Shown: positions 30,997 to 38,864 of the stretch, in pieces | Numbering within the stretch: position 1 is the stretch's first letter | Layout: each line of letters starts with the position of its first letter | Source: a virus | Reading direction: 5' to 3' (one strand) | IMG/VR virus record: IMGVR_UViG_3300030331_001607 | Span: 1-40,030 of that record | DNA: 40,030 bases | Made by a program: the position numbers and the translations under genes | The notes under the pieces: generated by a model | Told to the model about the DNA's origin: nothing | Database searches by the model: none | Seen by the model: only the letters and a program-made list of their open reading frames with translations

Positions 30997-31967
30997 TAGT
31001 TTTTAAAGAAGCTTTGTGTTCTTCTTTTTGTTGAATTTCTTGTAAGTTGTATAGTTCTTACAGATGCGTTATCTGTGTGTTCATATCTACCAGCTACTTC
31101 AACTTCCCATTCATCATTTTGTGTTGCAGTAGAACTATCTGTTGAACCAGAAAACCTTATTTGCAAACCTCCAGATAAATCTTGATAGTCTCCATTTACA
31201 ATCTTGTCAGTTATAACAGCTGTGTTTTTTAATCCATCTTGGTCTTTTACAAATACAGAATATTTAGCCGTGCCTATTGCTCCACCAGTTGTTATAATGA
31301 CTTTAATTTTATCAAAAGTTCCAGTGTAATCTCCTCTTGTGTCTATAATATTTAGTGAGCCACTAACAGATATTTTATTTATAACTCCTTGAGACATGTC
31401 TCCAGAAGTTTGGAATCCAAGTTTTACCCTACCCTCATTTAAATCAAGAATATTAGTTTCTGCTTCTTCAAGCAATGCCTCTGCAATATCGCTTTCTGGC
31501 TCGTAAGCTTTTATCATAAATGCAGCACAAAACAAAGCTACTGTTCTTTTTACAAAATAGTCATAAGTTCCATCTTCTAAAAGAAACATCTCTCTTGGTA
31601 ATGTGCTATCTACTTTAGAATTAAAATATTTGGTAGCATTAGAAATCATCCTTGATTTAAAAGTTGCATTATCTTCTCCTGCTTCCATCAAGATGTTTTG
31701 CGGATTTGTTGAGCTATTAAAATAATATACTACATCTATAGCAGCATCATAGTACCACTCCCCATTAGCATCTACTGCAGTTTTGCTTGTTTGGGCAGAG
31801 CCTAAATTTTCTCCATCCGCAAATAAAGCAGTGACCAAACCTGGATTCTCTGCTTTATATCTGCTACCAGAATCTACTTTCCATCCATATACAACATTCT
31901 TGGAGTCATATTCTCCTATGCTTGGATAAATGTCGTATAAATCTCTTTGTGTTATATAATCAGCCAT
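30996..31967 (-). CDS. Head-tail adaptor with C-terminal beta domain
   Basis: A 323-residue protein. The N-terminal half (MADYITQRDLYDIYPSIGEY, later KYFNSKVDSTLPREMF and FVKRTVALFCAAFMIKAYEP) is helical and typical of adaptor proteins that dock under the portal. Residues about 185-310 form a beta-rich domain (IDTRGDYTGTFDKIKVIITT, then DEWEVEVAGRYEHT) of Ig-like style, not part of a usual adaptor and possibly decorating the neck. It overlaps the endolysin stop by 8 bases and shares ATG with the next gene's upstream stop. Confidence 0.6.
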   Translation of the reverse strand: MADYITQRDLYDIYPSIGEYDSKNVVYGWKVDSGSRYKAENPGLVTALFADGENLGSAQTSKTAVDANGEWYYDAAIDVVYYFNSSTNPQNILMEAGEDNATFKSRMISNATKYFNSKVDSTLPREMFLLEDGTYDYFVKRTVALFCAAFMIKAYEPESDIAEALLEEAETNILDLNEGRVKLGFQTSGDMSQGVINKISVSGSLNIIDTRGDYTGTFDKIKVIITTGGAIGTAKYSVFVKDQDGLKNTAVITDKIVNGDYQDLSGGLQIRFSGSTDSSTATQNDEWEVEVAGRYEHTDNASVRTIQLTRNSTKRRTQSFFKN

Positions 31968-32448
31968 GTAATGTCTCTAATGTTCTTTTAAACCAACCAT
32001 AGTAGAATTTTTCTTGCTCTGGTTTTGCATCAAGTAATTTACAATAAAATTTTATTCTATATGCAGCAAATCTTTCTGCAGATAAGCCTTGTGCGTGTTT
32101 TATTGTATTTGGTCCAATCTTACCATCAACTTTAATTGGCATAACTATGCTATAGTTTATTGCTTGTTGTAATATTTTAACCGCTCTGCTTTGTCCAGTA
32201 TTGATTACACAATCAAAAAAAGGATACCTTAAAACATAGGGCAGCTTATTTACTTTTGCAGGTACATAATAATCATCATAATATATTTGAAAAGCATCTT
32301 CTAAAGATAAGGTGGGAATATTTAAATGTGGATACCATCTTTTTGATATACCATATTTAGTTTCCCCACCTAAATCTTCATGGTCATTATTATAGCCACC
32401 TTCATTATGTATGACTTTGTCTATAATTTTTTTTGTTTCTTTATCCAT
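31960..32448 (-). CDS. Endolysin, GH108-type glycoside hydrolase
   Basis: A 162-residue lysozyme-like protein. The catalytic motif EGGY (E16 in VIHNEGGYNNDHEDLGGET) followed by KYGISK is the GH108 signature. DCVINTG lies in the middle, and the C-terminal ~70 residues (IKVDGKIGPNTIKHA) form the paired peptidoglycan-binding domain. It cleaves the glycan strands to release virions. There is no signal peptide, so a holin or similar is needed. It shares TAATG with the preceding small gene. Confidence 0.9.
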   Translation of the reverse strand: MDKETKKIIDKVIHNEGGYNNDHEDLGGETKYGISKRWYPHLNIPTLSLEDAFQIYYDDYYVPAKVNKLPYVLRYPFFDCVINTGQSRAVKILQQAINYSIVMPIKVDGKIGPNTIKHAQGLSAERFAAYRIKFYCKLLDAKPEQEKFYYGWFKRTLETLHG

Positions 32449-32627
32449 TATTTACCAACTTTTCTCATAGCTATGTTATGTGCTTGAGTAAAAGTTTTAC
32501 CTGCTCTCATAGATGCAGCCATACTACGAAGATGTTTTTTTGTATGATGAACTTTATGCCTATTCATAGTTTTCTTTTGTCTTGGAGTTAAACCTACAAG
32601 GCTTACACCTTTTAAATTAGTAGCCAT
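32448..32627 (-). CDS. Conserved small phage protein (59 residues)
   Basis: The frame runs from ATG 32627 to TAA 32448. The product has LVGLTPRQKKTMNRHKVHHT then KHLRSMAASMRAGKTFTQAH and ends AMRKVGK. The 'LTPRQ......H..HHT.KH...M...M..G..F..AH..A...VGK' pattern is a small phage family of unknown function, often near head or lysis genes. TAATG overlaps at both ends support translation. Confidence 0.7.
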   Translation of the reverse strand: MATNLKGVSLVGLTPRQKKTMNRHKVHHTKKHLRSMAASMRAGKTFTQAHNIAMRKVGK

Positions 32628-32713
32628 TAGTATTTAATCCTTCTTTTCATGACTTTCTTTTTCTTTCTTTTCATAGGCTTCTTTTTTTTACCGTATCCGA
32701 TTCCTTTTGGCAT
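32627..32713 (-). CDS. Tiny lysine-rich protein (28 residues)
   Basis: The frame runs from ATG 32713 to TAA 32627. The product begins MPKGIGYGKKKKPMKRKKKK and ends VMKRRIKY. Similar MPKG.GYGKKK peptides occur in many marine phages. It is coupled by TAATG overlaps to both neighbours. It probably binds DNA or RNA or is packaged in the capsid. Confidence 0.6.
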   Translation of the reverse strand: MPKGIGYGKKKKPMKRKKKKVMKRRIKY

Positions 32714-32886
32714 TACTTTTCCTTTTTTGGTTTCTTACTAGATTCAAGTCCTCTAATAAATCCTTGTTGTTCTGCTATTGCTAACTTTAAATCAGCTTGT
32801 CTTGCTTGTGCATCAACAATAGCTTGATTTGTAGCATTATACTGCTCAACAAGTTTTTTAAGTTTATCTTGTGCTTCTTGTAACAT
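32713..32886 (-). CDS. Small coiled-coil protein (57 residues)
   Basis: The frame runs from ATG 32886 (AAGGAG site) to TAA 32713. The product, MLQEAQDKLKKLVEQYNATN then QAIVDAQARQADLKLAIAEQ, is one long helix ending in KKPKKEK. A short oligomerising coil is likely. Function unknown. It couples by TAATG to the lysine-rich gene. Confidence 0.6.
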   Translation of the reverse strand: MLQEAQDKLKKLVEQYNATNQAIVDAQARQADLKLAIAEQQGFIRGLESSKKPKKEK

Positions 32887-32907
32887 TGTTTCTCCTTTTC
32901 TTAGAAG

Positions 32908-33147
32908 TTAATAATATCTTCTCATTTTTTTAAGTGTTGATTTAGAATATTTTGCAGATTGCTTACCTCTTTTTGTTGCCTTTCTTTTTTTTCTTGTTTC
33001 GTAAGCATATTCTGAAGATGACATAGATTTAATTACCCTTGATGGCAAATATCTTTCTCCAGTTTTTTTTGAAGGTTTGCCAGACTTTGTTCTCCATTTT
33101 TGTTTTGTCCATCTTTTTAAACTTTTTTGAGATTTTTTTAATGCCAT
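32908..33147 (-). CDS. Highly basic small protein (79 residues)
   Basis: More than a third of residues are K or R (LKRWTKQKWRTKSGKPSKKT, later KRKATKRGKQSAKYSK, ending LKKMRRYY). 'WRTKSGKPS..TGERYLP' looks like a conserved core. It probably condenses DNA inside the head or binds RNA. It starts in the last base of the preceding gene's stop. Confidence 0.6.
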   Translation of the reverse strand: MALKKSQKSLKRWTKQKWRTKSGKPSKKTGERYLPSRVIKSMSSSEYAYETRKKRKATKRGKQSAKYSKSTLKKMRRYY

Positions 33148-33329
33148 TATCTATAACCTCCACCTTTTGCTTTATATTGTTTTGCTAACATTTGTGCTTT
33201 ACGAGCAGACCATTGTCCAGGTCTACCTCCTTTACTACTTGCTAATATTCTTTGAAACAATCTTTTACGCATTGTAGGCTTTGTATAATTACCAGCTTCA
33301 TTTACTTTAGATTTTCTTTTTTTTGGCAC
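33147..33329 (-). CDS. Small basic protein (60 residues)
   Basis: Basic throughout, with a core 'KPTMRKRLFQRILASSKGGR' then PGQWSARKAQMLAKQYKAKG. The 'K.TMRKRLF..I.A..KGG..GQWSARKAQMLA..YK..GGGY' pattern recurs in phages as a small conserved family of unknown function. Overlaps with both neighbours by one base indicate an operon. Confidence 0.65.
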   Translation of the reverse strand: MPKKRKSKVNEAGNYTKPTMRKRLFQRILASSKGGRPGQWSARKAQMLAKQYKAKGGGYR

Positions 33330-33712
33330 TATTTAATCTCCTTTTTAATTTTTTCAAAAACTTCTTTTTCATCAAAACGCATAGATATACCAGGCTCAAA
33401 CCTTATAACTTCTACGCCTTTCTTAAATATAATGATTGTTGGAACAACTTTCACTTTCCATTCTTTTTGAATTACTGCACCAATATTTTTATTAGATAAA
33501 TCTATCTCTGCAATGTAACAATCTTTTAGTTTTTCTATTGGCAATCTATTCTTAAAATTCCAAGAAGCATTTACTTGCACTACGGCACAATCCTCCATGC
33601 TCATTAATTGTATTTTTTGAAAATTGTCTAAATTAACTGATTGTGATTGCAATGGCGAAAGCCATAAAAACAAACCAACCAAATATAAGATACCATAATA
33701 GTAGTTCATCAT
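33329..33712 (-). CDS. Exported thioredoxin-fold protein lacking CxxC
   Basis: A 127-residue protein. Residues 1-24 (MMNYYYGILYLVGLFLWLSP) form a signal peptide or anchor. The rest follows the thioredoxin fold: VVQVNASWNFKNR (44-56) at the active-site position, AEIDLS, then VKVVPTIIIFKKG (87-99) with cis-proline P91, and EVIRFEPG. The usual WCxxC is replaced by WNFKN, so it cannot act as a normal disulphide oxidoreductase. C42 and C65 remain. It lies among lysis and small virion genes. A periplasmic or virion role is possible, but function is not known. Confidence 0.7.
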   Translation of the reverse strand: MMNYYYGILYLVGLFLWLSPLQSQSVNLDNFQKIQLMSMEDCAVVQVNASWNFKNRLPIEKLKDCYIAEIDLSNKNIGAVIQKEWKVKVVPTIIIFKKGVEVIRFEPGISMRFDEKEVFEKIKKEIK

Positions 33713-33718
33713 CTATCC

Positions 33719-34015
33719 TCATTTGTTGTTCATATCTATAAGTGTTTCAGTAATAGCTCTTGTATCTTCTTTTATATCATCTACTTTTTCTTCAAGCTTA
33801 TCTACTTTACCTTCTGTATTTAATATTGAATCACGAATCATTTGGTCTTTTAAGTCATATTCCATTCGTGATACTTCTGGCTCTGGTAATTCTTTAGCAA
33901 GTTCTATTTCTGCTTGTAAGGAATACCACATACCTATAATCATACCCACAGTAACTAGTATGCTTATACCCGTTTCTATAGATATTGTAAATTTGCTATC
34001 TTTACCAATTTCCAT
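33719..34015 (-). CDS. Membrane-anchored coiled coil, possible holin or spanin
   Basis: A 98-residue protein with one membrane helix near 11-31 (ISIETGISILVTVGMIIGMW) after a short N-terminus, then a long charged coil (DLKDQMIRDSILNTEGKVDK, then EEKVDDIKEDTRAI). The single helix and long exterior coil fit an i-spanin or a class-III-type holin, and the endolysin lies 1.3 kb downstream in the same operon. Neither role is proven. Function in lysis is inferred from context. Confidence 0.5.
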   Translation of the reverse strand: MEIGKDSKFTISIETGISILVTVGMIIGMWYSLQAEIELAKELPEPEVSRMEYDLKDQMIRDSILNTEGKVDKLEEKVDDIKEDTRAITETLIDMNNK

Positions 34016-34063
34016 TTTATTTCCCTTTTATTTTATTAATTAATCTAATTAAGTAAGCAATCA

Positions 34064-34681
34064 TTATGGTGCAAACCCACCACCTTGAAATGTTATACTA
34101 CCAGTTATTGCAGAGCTATCTACACCATTACTTCTTAATGTAAAACTAAATGCACCAGTACCGTCTTTATTAGAAGGTGTATGTTCCCAACCTGGTCTAA
34201 TCTTTAGTGTTCCAGAATTAAAACTTGATAGTGAATTTTGTAGTTGTACAATACTTGATGCTCCAGATGTTCCACTACTTGGTGTGCTACCGTCTGTAGT
34301 AAATTGAAACTTTAAATTACCAAAAGGTCCACCAGTTGTAGTAAAGTTTTCAACATCTACACCACCAGAACCTCCAGTTAAAACACAAGTAGCAAAACTA
34401 TTTGCCATATCAGTCGTTCCAGCTTCACCAGAACAATTTAGTCCAGTATTTCCACTAACACTCCAAGATGTAGTTACTAAATCGTGGTCATAGCTATAAA
34501 ACTCTGTCATAGCGTGAGGAGCGTTACCGTCTGGTCTATCACTACTTGCGTTTGCAGTATTGATAGTTGCAACAGTACCGTCAGATAAATCTTCTAACGA
34601 ACTATTTGCAGTAGTACCACTCCTACCAAATTCTCCATTAATATCACTAATGCTTATTTGTCCTGATGAAGTTAAAGTCAT
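34064..34681 (-). CDS. Virion structural protein, beta-rich
   Basis: A 205-residue protein. The N-terminus, MTLTSSGQISISDINGEFG, is a motif found at the start of many phage structural and tail-appendage proteins. A glycine/serine/threonine-rich beta body with 'EFYSYDHDLVTTSWSVSGNT' and 'FTTTGGPFGNLKFQFTTDGS' follows. Its ATG overlaps the stop of the 81-residue gene. It is likely a head or tail decoration. No enzymatic motif. Confidence 0.6.
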   Translation of the reverse strand: MTLTSSGQISISDINGEFGRSGTTANSSLEDLSDGTVATINTANASSDRPDGNAPHAMTEFYSYDHDLVTTSWSVSGNTGLNCSGEAGTTDMANSFATCVLTGGSGGVDVENFTTTGGPFGNLKFQFTTDGSTPSSGTSGASSIVQLQNSLSSFNSGTLKIRPGWEHTPSNKDGTGAFSFTLRSNGVDSSAITGSITFQGGGFAP

Positions 34682-34926
34682 TATGCGTCTTTAATTGCTT
34701 TTAAATCAACTAATTCAGCATCTACTTCTACTACTTGTGCTTCAAGACTTGCTTTTCTTTCTTCTGCTTGTGAAATTGCTTCATCTACTGATTTTACATC
34801 AACATAATCAACTACTTCTACATCTTTACCTGAAGCATCTTTCATTGTACGCATCATTTTGATTTCAACCATTTTGACTGAGCTTTCTGCTTGTTCTTGT
34901 GCTTTTTCTGCGATTACTTTAGCCAT
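34681..34926 (-). CDS. Small coiled-coil protein after the fibre
   Basis: 81 residues, with AKVIAEKAQEQAESSVKMVE at the start and a second helix SQAEERKASLEAQVVEVDAE. It lies directly downstream of the fibre gene's stop, 1 base apart, with an AGGAG site. A fibre assembly chaperone is a reasonable guess from position, but no family is recognised. Confidence 0.55.
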   Translation of the reverse strand: MAKVIAEKAQEQAESSVKMVEIKMMRTMKDASGKDVEVVDYVDVKSVDEAISQAEERKASLEAQVVEVDAELVDLKAIKDA

Positions 34927-34927
34927 T

Positions 34928-37900
34928 TTATTCTCCTAATTTATTTTTTAGTTTATCTATTTGTTTCTGTTGTTCTTGAACTGCTTTTATTAATACAGCA
35001 GTTAATTTTTCATAATCCATTGTTTTAATCTTATCATCAAACCATTCATTGTCTTTTACAATTTCAGGTATTACTTCTTCTACTTCTTGTGCAATAAATC
35101 CTATGTCTTTCCTATTATCTTTTTTCCAATCATATTGCTTTGGTTTTAGTTTCATAATAGTATCTAAACCATAATCAATATCTTTAACATTAGTTTTTAG
35201 TTTGCTATCAGATGGTGTAGAAGAAAATGCTACAACATCATTTGATACATGAAAAGCACCAGTAGAAGTTATATTAATTCTATCTGCACCTGCGTCTGAA
35301 TCTCTAATTCTTAATTTTTCTCCATTAGTTCCAATAGTTGTTATTGCCCATCTATCAGTTCCATCTGTTCTAAATCTTATACCAGCATTACCATTTTGAG
35401 TAGTAGTTTCAGTTATAATACCACCACTACCTGCTCCAGTTCCACTTTCTTGAACATGCAACAAAGCACCAGGCGATGAAGTTCCTATACCAAGACTATT
35501 ATTTATATGAATATTTCCATTTCGTAGAACTTCCATTCTTTGAGAGCCTTGTGTATAAAATTCGTGTCCACCACTTGAAGAATTTTGAGTTTTATATTTC
35601 ATTGAGCCATCAGAGCCATTGTAAAATTCTATTTCTGCAATTCTTGTTGTACCACCACTTGATAAATCAACACCAATTTTATCTCCTGCATTTCCAAATT
35701 GTAATCTATATGAACTTGGTGATGAAGTTCCTATTCCAATATTTCCTGATGAGTTGATATGAAACCTTGTAGCACTTGCAGTAGCATCAAATACACTCCA
35801 AGCATCTGTATTATTAATACCTACATTATATTGTCTTGCATCATTTAGGTATTGAACTTGTGCCATACCATCTGTTTTATCAGTTTCAATTTTTATATTT
35901 ACATTGTTAGAAGCATCTTTTACGTGTAGCTTTTCTCCAGGTGATGTAACTCCTATACCGACTCTATCATTACCACTATCTACAAACAACATATGAGTAT
36001 TATTGTTAGACTCTACTCTAAAATCAAAAGAAGCATATGAACCATCATTTACAATAACACCTGCACTATTATCTATTTTTAATTGTGGATTATTGTCAGT
36101 TCTAAATTCTATAACATTGTCAGATAGTTCATGAACATAAGTACCATTACCACCATCAAAGAAAAGTTTTTTGGTAGCAGGTAAAGCTGTAGATTGTAAT
36201 AAGTTAATAGAAGTAAACTGCCCATCACAAGTTATATAGTTAGTAGTTCCACCACTACCATCATCGCATTGTAATCTAATACCTGCATCATTAGCATTAT
36301 TTTTAATAATCAAATCACCAGTTTGATTTAACATTGTGCTATCTGTTCCATCGTGAAATATTTCAATATCATTACTTTCACCAATAGATAGTTTTTGATT
36401 ATCATTTGCTAATTTAACTCTTGCATTATCACTCGCATCTATTCTTAATGCAGTAATAATACTACCATCATCACTTACTCTAAAATACATATCGCTATCT
36501 GAAACATTATTTTCTATAAATAAAGCTCCACCGTAGTTTGATATAAATGAATTTGTTCCATTGTGAAATAATTGTAAATCATCTGCATTACCAAAAGCAA
36601 TTTTTTTGTTATCAACAACTCTTGCATCTTGATTGAAAGTAGTTTTAGTTATACTACCATCTAAGGTTATGTAAGCAGTTGTTCCACCACTACCATCATC
36701 TGATTTTAAAATTAAATCTTTATCATCATCTAAATTTGATATTGTTAAATTACCGTTGTTATTTAAAAGAAAAGAATTAGTGCCGTCGTGAACCATTTGT
36801 AAATCATTACTACTACCTGCTGATAATCTAACACTATCTGGCACTCTTACATAGTCAGTATCTCCCTCTACCATAATCAACATATTTTGATTACCAACTT
36901 TAAATAATAAATTGTCATCTGATTGTTCAGAAATATAAGTATGACTACCACCATCAAAGTAAAGTTTCTTGGTAGCTTTAATATCTACATCTCCAGCAGA
37001 TGAAATTCTTAATCTTTCGGTGCTTCCAGTTCTAAAAGATATAGAAGCTGAATCTTGTGCCAGAAGTGCTAAATCACCAGTACCTCTGTGCATAATTCTT
37101 GTTTCTGCATTAGCACCACCAAATCTTATAAACCTACCACCATAATCTGAATATGTAGTATCTCCAATTAAATCTACAAAAGATGTTACATCTTGTGTTG
37201 CACCTAAACCTATTTCAATTCTTCTATTAGCTGTTGTTGTTAAAAGATTTAATGCACCTCCATCAAAAGTAAGAGAAGATTCTACTGTTGCTTCATCTGA
37301 ATCTTTAAAAGTAAGAACACCATTGGCTGTTGATCCATCAAATGATATTCCTGAACTAAATCCTGTGCTATCAAATGCTGTAAGTCTTATTTCGTCTATT
37401 TGTTTTCTTTTAAGTGTTCCATTATCTAAAACTGCTAATTCATCAGTATCTCCAACAACTAAATCTGTCATATCAGTCAAATAACTTCCAAACTCAGTTG
37501 CATCTAAACTTATTGTTGCAGAATAATTACCACTTGTAGTATTGCTTTGTGATATATCCAAAGGATCGTTAGCAGTAATACTTACACCAGTCATATCTCC
37601 TGTGTTAGTTGTAAAACCAAAACTTTGTATTTTGTCTTGAATAGCAGCAGATGTCATAATTGAAGTGTCGTTATCAGCAAAAGATTCTGATGATGTTTGG
37701 AGTGCTGCATCATTAAAATTACTTACTGAAATAGTAGCTAATTGACCAATAGCACCTATTCCTAAAGCAGTTCTTGCTCCACTTGCACTTGTAGCACCAG
37801 TACCACCACTTGCTACTGGTATTGTGCCACCTGTGATTTCTTGTCCTGATATGCTTAAATAATTTGTATTTGCTAATGTTACGTTTGTTGAGTTGTCTGT

Positions 37901-38569
37901 TCCTGCTGCATCTACACCTAAGTTTGATCTTGCAGTTGAAGCACTTGCCAAATCTGATAAGTTAGATGCTTTTGCTAATTTTGTTGCAATATTAGTTGCT
38001 GTCGTTGTAGCAAAGTTAGGATCATCACCTAAAGCAGCTGCTAATTCATTTAAAGTATCTAATGTACCAGGTGCAGAATCTACAAGACTTGCTACTTCTG
38101 TGCCTATCTTATCATTAATTGCTGCAGAAGTCATTAAGGAAGTATCATTGTCTGCAAAGGATTCACTTGATGTTTGTATTGTTGAGATTGTAACACTATC
38201 AATAATTGGACTTGCTAAGGTTTTATTAGATAAAGTTTGAGTGCCTGTAATAGTTACTTCTCCACTTGCACTTAAATCAATATTGCCATTAGCATCATCA
38301 TAAGTTATTGAGATGTTGGTAAGTGAATTTCCAGTAGTAAACATAGCACCTACTGTATCTTGTACAAATTCTGTTAGAGTTTTACTTCCAATAAATAATT
38401 CAGTAGATATTTTTACTTTGTCAGATGCTATTTGCAAATCAGATGCAGTTCCATCTCCATCAAACAAAGTTCTTAATGTCCCATCTATACCACCAGTTTC
38501 TCCAGTATGTATTAATTGGACAAACCCCTGGTTTACAGGTGTGTTTCCTAAATTAGTATTACTACTCAT
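34928..38569 (-). CDS. Tail fibre B with S74 intramolecular chaperone
   Basis: A 1213-residue fibre. The N-terminal ~330 residues contain FIGSKTLTEFVQDTVG, 'ITGTQTLSNKTLASPIIDSV' and two 'SFADNDTS.MTSAAI' repeats. The middle carries many 'DLQ.FHDGTNS.L.N..G.L.I' and 'KKLYFDGGSHTYIS' modules. The last ~95 residues are a peptidase S74 chaperone (SDSKLKTNVKDIDYGLDTIM, then DIGFIAQEVEEVIPEI), which trimerises the fibre and cuts itself off before the 'SDSKLK' serine. The 3' part matches fibre A exactly at 35337-35425, and the 5' part has a different word usage, so the gene may be a recombinant or a chimeric join. Confidence 0.85.
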   Translation of the reverse strand: MSSNTNLGNTPVNQGFVQLIHTGETGGIDGTLRTLFDGDGTASDLQIASDKVKISTELFIGSKTLTEFVQDTVGAMFTTGNSLTNISITYDDANGNIDLSASGEVTITGTQTLSNKTLASPIIDSVTISTIQTSSESFADNDTSLMTSAAINDKIGTEVASLVDSAPGTLDTLNELAAALGDDPNFATTTATNIATKLAKASNLSDLASASTARSNLGVDAAGTDNSTNVTLANTNYLSISGQEITGGTIPVASGGTGATSASGARTALGIGAIGQLATISVSNFNDAALQTSSESFADNDTSIMTSAAIQDKIQSFGFTTNTGDMTGVSITANDPLDISQSNTTSGNYSATISLDATEFGSYLTDMTDLVVGDTDELAVLDNGTLKRKQIDEIRLTAFDSTGFSSGISFDGSTANGVLTFKDSDEATVESSLTFDGGALNLLTTTANRRIEIGLGATQDVTSFVDLIGDTTYSDYGGRFIRFGGANAETRIMHRGTGDLALLAQDSASISFRTGSTERLRISSAGDVDIKATKKLYFDGGSHTYISEQSDDNLLFKVGNQNMLIMVEGDTDYVRVPDSVRLSAGSSNDLQMVHDGTNSFLLNNNGNLTISNLDDDKDLILKSDDGSGGTTAYITLDGSITKTTFNQDARVVDNKKIAFGNADDLQLFHNGTNSFISNYGGALFIENNVSDSDMYFRVSDDGSIITALRIDASDNARVKLANDNQKLSIGESNDIEIFHDGTDSTMLNQTGDLIIKNNANDAGIRLQCDDGSGGTTNYITCDGQFTSINLLQSTALPATKKLFFDGGNGTYVHELSDNVIEFRTDNNPQLKIDNSAGVIVNDGSYASFDFRVESNNNTHMLFVDSGNDRVGIGVTSPGEKLHVKDASNNVNIKIETDKTDGMAQVQYLNDARQYNVGINNTDAWSVFDATASATRFHINSSGNIGIGTSSPSSYRLQFGNAGDKIGVDLSSGGTTRIAEIEFYNGSDGSMKYKTQNSSSGGHEFYTQGSQRMEVLRNGNIHINNSLGIGTSSPGALLHVQESGTGAGSGGIITETTTQNGNAGIRFRTDGTDRWAITTIGTNGEKLRIRDSDAGADRINITSTGAFHVSNDVVAFSSTPSDSKLKTNVKDIDYGLDTIMKLKPKQYDWKKDNRKDIGFIAQEVEEVIPEIVKDNEWFDDKIKTMDYEKLTAVLIKAVQEQQKQIDKLKNKLGE
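35337..35425. repeat. 89-bp exact direct repeat, copy 2
   Basis: Identical to bases 1-89. It encodes the end of the fibre body just ahead of the S74 domain, so it is the last part where fibres A and B can be compared. Confidence 0.9.
36435..36580. repeat. 146-bp fibre module shared with fibre A
   Basis: It matches 1948-2093 at 142 of 146 positions, far closer than the surrounding fibre sequence. It encodes the 'FHNGTNSFISNYGGALFIEN' module. Such patches point to recombination between fibre genes. Confidence 0.85.
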
Positions 38570-38781
38570 GAATCAATATTGTCCCCTAAATCTTCTCTTA
38601 ATTTTGCATCAGATAGATGTCCAAGTTTTAAAAGAGTAGGTTTACTAATTAATCTTGTAAGCTGACCATCTTCTTTACAATCATGTATTTCTTTATCACA
38701 TTTTTTAAGTTTTGGATCGTCAAAGCCTTGTAATATCTCAAATCTTTCCCCACAACTGCATTTATATTCGTATATTGGCAT
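38566..38781 (-). CDS. FmdB-type zinc ribbon protein, B copy
   Basis: 71 residues starting MPIYEYKCSCGERFEILQGF with two CxC-type knuckles and a later HDCK, so a full zinc site is likely. SKPTLLKLGHLSDAKLREDL aligns with SKPLIKVYNGHFSDFKDSD of the copy at 9418-9633. It lies between capsid B and fibre B and overlaps the fibre start by 4 bases. Position next to the capsid hints at a head-related job. Confidence 0.75.
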   Translation of the reverse strand: MPIYEYKCSCGERFEILQGFDDPKLKKCDKEIHDCKEDGQLTRLISKPTLLKLGHLSDAKLREDLGDNIDS

Positions 38782-38812
38782 CTATATTCCCTTCAAATTA
38801 CTTTTTAATGGT

Positions 38813-38844
38813 AATATAGGGGTAAAATAAATTACCCCCATATT
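38813..38844 (-). terminator. Hairpin just after capsid gene B
   Basis: AATATAGGGGTAA and TTACCCCCATATT pair with one mismatch around a 6-base loop, 20 bases past the capsid B stop, with no U tract. It has the same placement as the hairpin after capsid A but an unrelated sequence, which suggests a conserved mRNA-dosage device. Confidence 0.55.
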
Positions 38845-38864
38845 TAACTGATTTTCAATTATGC

